A stretch of 64,000 nucleotides of DNA from Alphaproteobacteria bacterium UBA1301 (GTDB lineage: Bacteria > Pseudomonadota > Alphaproteobacteria > Micropepsales > Micropepsaceae), in the NCBI GenBank assembly GCA_002307725.1, contig DBUB01000018.1:1-64000 (forward strand), read 5' to 3'. The notes under the pieces are model-generated. The model was given only the letters and a program-made list of their open reading frames with translations. It was not told where the DNA came from and made no database searches. A program made the position numbers and the translations under genes. Shown piece by piece: positions 62,701 through 64,000 of the stretch; position 1 is the first letter of the stretch, and each line of letters opens with the position of its first letter.

Positions 62701-64000
62701 GGCATAACGGCGACGCAGTTCAACGCGCTCACCACCGCCCAACTGCGGGCGATGACGGCTGCGCAAGTCACCTCGCTGGACACGGTACAGGTCGAATCGT
62801 TGACCACCACTCAGGTGTCGCGACTGACGACGACGCAGATGGCGGCGCTAACCAGCGACGACACTTCGGTGTTGTCGACGACGCAGCTTGCCGCGCTGTC
62901 GACCGCTCAAATCGCTGCGATGAGCCGTACGGCTGTGGCCGGACTGACGACGACCCAGCTTGCCGCGCTGACGACGACCCAAGCCACCGCGCTGACCGCG
63001 ACGCAAGTCGCCGGTATGGCGGATACGCAGATCGCAAGTCTCGCCATCACGCAACTTGCAACCCTCAACGCCACCGAAATGGCGGCGCTCACCAAAACCC
63101 AGGTCGCCGAACTCACCACCACGCAGATCGCTTCGCTCAGCGCGACCCAGATTAAAGGCCTAACCGCCACCGCAATCGCAGCGCTCGCGACGACGCAGGT
63201 CGCTGCCCTCAGCGTGACCCAAATTGCGGCCTTGACGACGCCGCAATTGGCCAGTCTCACCGCCGACGACGTCGGCGCCCTGACCACGACGCAATTGGCG
63301 AAACTGTCGGCAAATCAAATCAGCAAGCTGACGGCGACGGGCGTGTCGGGCCTCAGCCAAACTCAAATCGAGGCGCTCACCACAACCCAGGTTACGGGGC
63401 TGAATACCACGCAGATCGCTGCGCTGGCCGACACCCAGATCGCCGCGCTCAGCACGTCGCAATTCGCGACTCTGACCAGCACCAAAATCGCCGCCTTGAA
63501 CAAGACTCAACTGGCGGCGTTGTCAGACACCGAGATCTCCGCTCTGACCACGACGCAAATCCGCGGCCTCAGCGTAACGGCCCTGTCGGGTCTGGACCAA
63601 ACGCAGATTGCGGCACTGTCCGCGACGCAAATGACGTCCCTCACCAAGACGCAACTCGGCGGCCTCACCGCCGATGAGATCAGCGCGCTCACCACCACCC
63701 AGCTGTCGGTATTGACCGCAACCCAAATCTCCGGATTGACGACCACGGCGGTCGCGGCGCTGTCCGTGGAGCAGGTCGCAGACCTCACGTCGAGCCAGAT
63801 CGCCGGCTTGAAGACGACGCAGATCGCCGCCCTCACCTCGACCCAGGCGAGCGCGCTAACCACCACCCAGATCACAGCCCTTGCGACGACTCAGATCAGT
63901 GCCCTTTCGACCACCGATGTGGCGGCCTTGAGCTCCACCCAATTGTCGGTGTTGTCCTCGACACAAACCGCCGCGTTGACCGCTACGGAAGTCGCAGCCT
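59740..64000 (+). CDS. Giant octapeptide-repeat protein, incomplete at window end
   Basis: An uninterrupted frame of at least 1420 codons without a stop, continuing past the window. After a 13-residue start (MGVSVSYVSAVGL) the protein is only eight-residue units, typical form TTTQIAAL. The closing Leu is at 59776 before unit 1, at 61024 after unit 52, at 62344 after unit 107 and at 63976 after unit 175, so no unit has gained or lost a residue. Position 1 is Ser/Thr (sometimes Asn, Asp, Gly), position 4 mostly Gln with Glu, Asp or Ala in about a quarter, position 5 Ile/Leu/Val/Phe/Met, position 8 Leu/Phe/Met/Ile. S/T-x-x-Q/E looks like a helix-capping box, suggesting a string of short helices (inference). 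No Sec signal is present, so export, if any, may use a C-terminal signal beyond the window, as in type I secretion. Function unknown. Confidence 0.88.
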   Translation, partial: MGVSVSYVSAVGLTTTQIASLSTTQTELFTITDIEGLTTTQITALTTSQVASLLTTQLSVISTDQITAFSAAQMTVLISAQIDALGTDEIAALTPTQLATFTPSELGSLTDAQFASLSSTQFSGLNTTQIRGFSTTEISELTATQIAGFSDSQIAALTVSQIKALTTSAVAALNTTQAAALAATQISAMDDTQIEVLTETQFAVFSATQMGAIGTTQLATLTPTELAALTTTQLQKISSNDIAALSSTQVSALTTTQLAALTSTQIKGLGADDLSALNATQIAALSSSQISALTTTALHGLDEDEIAGLTTTQLAGLTQTQIAALTETQTGALSNTQIASLSTTQIKSLSTTDVASLSSEQFSALTTQQFSALTATQLRALTDDQFLGLTVTQLACLSADQIGSLSTTQIESLTTTRIPQLSTEQLKGLTSTQIGVMSTSQIAALTTTQIAALTTTQMKGMDDADVSVLTATQLAALTVKQISALTTTAVSGLTDSEVAELTTTQLKGLSSTQVGVLSADQLGALTSSQISELTTKQISGLSSLDIDALTTTDVAALTTTQIKSLTSTQVSGLNDGQIDSLSLTQLAALTSTALSGLTSTQIASLSTTQVTNLSTAQIVGLTSTAVGALRATQLAVLTETQIAALTTTQIKGLSADDVGGLTSTQLAKLSSAQLAAFTSTAFAGLSNSQIASFSTTQLIGLNSTDVGDFTADQIAALTTTQVAKLTATQLAGFSATDLDALTATQLATLSRTQMGQLTATQLNGLSEAQIQSLTTTQLSGVTATAMAGMTTTEISALTTTQISSLTAAQIRSLTKTETAALATTQIAALSVTQLSYLTSTQMYGLTADSVAALSSTQLAALTLSQVSGLSTTGLGGLTMTQIASLTTTQIHGLTTTQIASLGDDQIASLTTTQIAGLTTTQIRGMTTTEIDELSSDQFSALSTTQLSALTATQAANLADTEIDLLDATRIAALSTTQIAALTTTQIDGITATQFNALTTAQLRAMTAAQVTSLDTVQVESLTTTQVSRLTTTQMAALTSDDTSVLSTTQLAALSTAQIAAMSRTAVAGLTTTQLAALTTTQATALTATQVAGMADTQIASLAITQLATLNATEMAALTKTQVAELTTTQIASLSATQIKGLTATAIAALATTQVAALSVTQIAALTTPQLASLTADDVGALTTTQLAKLSANQISKLTATGVSGLSQTQIEALTTTQVTGLNTTQIAALADTQIAALSTSQFATLTSTKIAALNKTQLAALSDTEISALTTTQIRGLSVTALSGLDQTQIAALSATQMTSLTKTQLGGLTADEISALTTTQLSVLTATQISGLTTTAVAALSVEQVADLTSSQIAGLKTTQIAALTSTQASALTTTQITALATTQISALSTTDVAALSSTQLSVLSSTQTAALTATEVAA

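Noticed and set aside
59931..63875. Long minus-strand frames (for example 59931-61244) and further fragments opposite the octapeptide array
   Set aside because: They are shadows of the periodic + strand gene: 24-base phasing and few stop triplets in its complement produce Val/Ser/Ala/Cys-rich or Arg/Gly-rich translations. The + frame has the coherent octad pattern.
59776..63990. Tandem array read as CRISPR or non-coding satellite
   Set aside because: Unit of 24 bases, no spacers, units differ at the base level yet keep one open frame with synonymous changes.

Overview
The window is GC-rich DNA from an alphaproteobacterium. The main evidence is a complete, tightly packed division and cell-wall (dcw) cluster, mraZ to ftsZ, followed by lpxC, bamD, recN and ligA, plus a DAP-type MurE and alphaproteobacterial-style gene content. 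A Rhizomicrobium/Micropepsaceae-like soil or plant-associated organism would fit the uronate genes, but that placement is inference. No tRNA, rRNA, CRISPR array or intact insertion sequence was seen.

Layout. 1-5.5 kb (+): two small unknown proteins, two copies of a dispersed inverted-repeat element, prmA, a three-domain aminopeptidase P, an esterase and a NIPSNAP protein. 5.5-12 kb (-): a 3'-5' exonuclease, ligA, recN, bamD and lpxC. The 5' part of ligA looks compositionally foreign. 12.2-13.4 kb (+): a small membrane protein and an exported ThuA-like protein. 13.8-32 kb (-): ftsZ, ftsA, ftsQ, ddl, murB, murC, murG, ftsW, murD, mraY, murF, murE, ftsI, ftsL, rsmH, mraZ, written here in map order and transcribed from mraZ to ftsZ. 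Most junctions overlap or nearly touch. The unit starts at a promoter carrying MraZ-type direct repeats and ends at a strong hairpin after ftsZ.

32-41 kb: trmO, an unknown membrane protein, the RNase P RNA gene (rnpB), a membrane-anchored protein with a PemK/MazF-like stretch, an Asp/Glu racemase family protein, an AmpD-like amidase with a ribbon-helix-helix protein, a TerB-DnaJ membrane protein, an SDR and a YwaF-like membrane protein. 41-58.4 kb: mostly a uronate-use region with two hexuronate-type MFS transporters, zwf, exported MsrA and MsrB, a fumarylacetoacetase/hydratase family enzyme, a TonB-dependent receptor, a type B carboxylesterase, KduD, KduI and a LacI-family regulator. A palindrome (TGACACCGGTGTCA and close variants) lies in the promoter regions of five loci here, which suggests one regulon for importing and degrading uronate oligomers. 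The LacI-family gene has no ordinary start codon upstream of its intact DNA-binding domain.

58.7-64 kb: a small exported protein, then a very large open frame on the + strand from 59740 running off the window. It is made of at least 175 consecutive eight-residue units (typical unit TTTQIAAL) with no insertion or deletion. This is the most unusual object in the window.
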